Assembly: GCA_019408975.1 (NCBI GenBank)
Contig: DXVA01000212.1
Coordinates: forward strand, 1 to 7,667
From: Lentisphaeria bacterium
Lineage (GTDB): Bacteria; Verrucomicrobiota; Lentisphaeria; Victivallales; UBA1829
Reading direction: 5' to 3'
DNA: 7,667 bases
Positions 6,659-7,667 of this stretch are shown here, piece by piece. Made by a program: the position numbers and the translations under genes. Position 1 is the stretch's first letter; each line of letters begins with the position of its first letter. The notes beneath the pieces were generated by a model. That model was not told where the DNA came from. It did not search any database and saw nothing but the letters and a program-made list of their open reading frames with translations.

Positions 6659-7534
6659 ATGTCGACATTAAAGTATGTTTCTTGCTGTTGTCATGACATT
6701 TACAATGGCTGTTTCCGTGTTTTCTGTCCGATGTTCTTGCATCGCAGGGCGAAAATGCGAATTTTCACTCTGATCGAGCTCCTCATCGTGATTGCGATCA
6801 TCGCGATTCTGGCGGGGATGCTTCTGCCGGCATTGAGTAAAGCGAAAGCCGCGGCGCAGAGAATTGCCTGTACCAGCAATCTTGCGAATATGGCGAAAGC
6901 CGCGAATATGTATATCAGCGACAACAACGGTTATCTTTCCTCCTATTACAACAACGGGAAAGGGAAGGGGGAACTGGGCAGCTGGAGCGGCGGACGCGGA
7001 ACCGATTTTTTTCAGTCGAAAGACGGATTTGGTTTAGGTTCCTATCTGCAACAGCAGGACGGCGGGGCAAGTGTGGGCGGATTATACCGGAAATTTGACG
7101 GCAATGTGACAATTTCCAAATTGGCATGTCCTGTTGCGAAGGACGATATTCCGGCGGAAAATAACAAGACAAACTATACATTGGGATACAACTCTTTCAT
7201 TATGCGGTACTCCGACCTGAAAGCCGAACGTTTTCCAAAACCGTCCAATATATTTCTGTTCGGGGACAGAAATGCAAAGTTTGACACGTTTGATTTTCAC
7301 TGGCAGTGGAGAGATCCGGGAACTTATCCACTTGAAACACAGACAAGTTATCTGACATTCCGGCACAATGGGGTGATGAATGTCGTTTGTCTCGCCGGGA
7401 ATGCGGATACCGTGCTGAAGAAGGACTCCCGTGTTTCCGCTGTGACCGGAATTGCGATTGCGCCGGCATGGCATGTTGGAAAAGGGAGTTGTTACGCGAC
7501 CAGTGATTATTCCGCCTGTTTGCTGTGCAAATGA
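6659..7534 (+). CDS. Pseudopilin-like protein with prepilin-type N-terminus
   Basis: A protein of 291 residues from the ATG at 6659, which has an AAAGGA ribosome-binding site; the in-frame TTG at 6653 falls too close to that site. Residues 33-62 form a class III signal and hydrophobic helix: MRIFTLIELLIVIAIIAI then LAGMLLPALSKAK. Prepilin peptidase would cut before Phe36, with Glu40 at the conserved +5 position; Ile35 rather than Gly precedes the cut. RIACTSNLANMAKAANMYIS (68-87) is typical of type II secretion pseudopilin-like proteins of Lentisphaerae and Planctomycetes. The C-terminal FRHNGVMNVVCLAGNA resembles the H-X9-DG motif, with Asp replaced by Ala246. An odd 32-residue Cys-rich, basic extension precedes Met33; a start at Met33 (6755) would give 259 residues but has only a weak AGGG ahead of it. 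It is expected in the inner membrane or periplasm. Its function and substrate are unknown. Confidence 0.9.
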   Translation: MSTLKYVSCCCHDIYNGCFRVFCPMFLHRRAKMRIFTLIELLIVIAIIAILAGMLLPALSKAKAAAQRIACTSNLANMAKAANMYISDNNGYLSSYYNNGKGKGELGSWSGGRGTDFFQSKDGFGLGSYLQQQDGGASVGGLYRKFDGNVTISKLACPVAKDDIPAENNKTNYTLGYNSFIMRYSDLKAERFPKPSNIFLFGDRNAKFDTFDFHWQWRDPGTYPLETQTSYLTFRHNGVMNVVCLAGNADTVLKKDSRVSAVTGIAIAPAWHVGKGSCYATSDYSACLLCK

Positions 7535-7568
7535 GCGGAACACAGATTGATACTGTAAAAAACAAATG

Positions 7569-7591
7569 CCGGATGGAAACTTTTCCGCCGG
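7569..7591 (+). terminator. Hairpin after the pseudopilin gene
   Basis: CCGG (7569-7572) and GGAA (7575-7578) pair with TTCC (7583-7586) and CCGG (7588-7591) around a 4-nt loop, broken by a 2-nt/1-nt internal bulge. It begins 35 nt after the stop codon and is the strongest hairpin in this stretch. There is no T run behind it, so it may protect the RNA 3' end or work with Rho rather than being an intrinsic terminator. A smaller dyad around TTCGAA (7594-7599) follows. Confidence 0.4.
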
Positions 7592-7667
7592 AGTTCGAAA
7601 CTGATAATAGAATGGAAAGATACCATGTATAGGTGACAGGAGCTAGTCGGAGTGGAAAAGAACTCCT

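Noticed and set aside
7082..7543. Minus-strand open frames opposite the pseudopilin gene
   Set aside because: They overlap a gene with unmistakable prepilin features, and their translations resemble no known protein.
1..7667. CRISPR arrays, insertion sequences, tRNA or rRNA genes
   Set aside because: No regular repeat-spacer pattern, transposase, terminal inverted repeats or RNA-gene signatures were seen on either strand.

Overview
The window looks like a carbohydrate-utilisation region of a Gram-negative bacterium, most likely from the Lentisphaerota/Victivallales or a close relative in the PVC group. This assignment is inference. It rests on the type II secretion-like pseudopilin with an FTLIELL...AGMLLPAL N-terminus and an H-X9-DG-like C-terminus, a kind of protein found in many copies in those genomes. 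It also rests on the combination of LacI, AraC and GntR/LacI regulators with Gfo/Idh/MocA and CapA-like proteins, and on mid-range base composition. No mobile element, tRNA, rRNA or CRISPR array is visible.

Layout: the left part (1-2853) is read from the minus strand. In transcription order it holds an E. coli-type L-rhamnose isomerase (rhaA, 1597-2853), a possible terminator, a LacI-family repressor with its own clear promoter (320-1306), and the N-terminal 94 codons of a Gfo/Idh/MocA-family NAD(P)-dependent oxidoreductase (1-283, running off the left edge). The lacI and oxidoreductase genes are only 36 nt apart and probably form one transcription unit.

The right part (3022-7534) is read from the plus strand. 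It starts with an AraC-family activator (3022-3897) divergent from rhaA; the two share a 168-nt AT-rich control region with a recognisable promoter on each strand. After a 252-nt gap comes a second unit: a GntR-type DNA-binding domain fused to a LacI-type sugar-sensor domain (4150-5322), a CapA-like metallophosphatase-fold protein (5389-6633) and a pseudopilin-like protein (6659-7534). Gaps of 66 and 25 nt suggest co-transcription from the promoter at 4070-4099.

How the genes may work together: the AraC-like protein has a cupin sensor domain and lies back to back with rhaA, so it is the natural candidate for a rhamnose-responsive activator, analogous to RhaS/RhaR. The LacI repressor probably controls itself and the oxidoreductase. 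The GntR/LacI chimera probably controls the CapA-like and pseudopilin genes, giving a small sugar-regulated module of unknown function. Rhamnulokinase, rhamnulose-1-phosphate aldolase and a rhamnose transporter are not in this window. The most interesting part is the regulator-CapA-pseudopilin unit. Its pseudopilin has an unusual Cys-rich N-terminal extension and a degenerate H-X9-DG motif, and its CapA-like protein has no signal peptide and carries an extra C-terminal segment.
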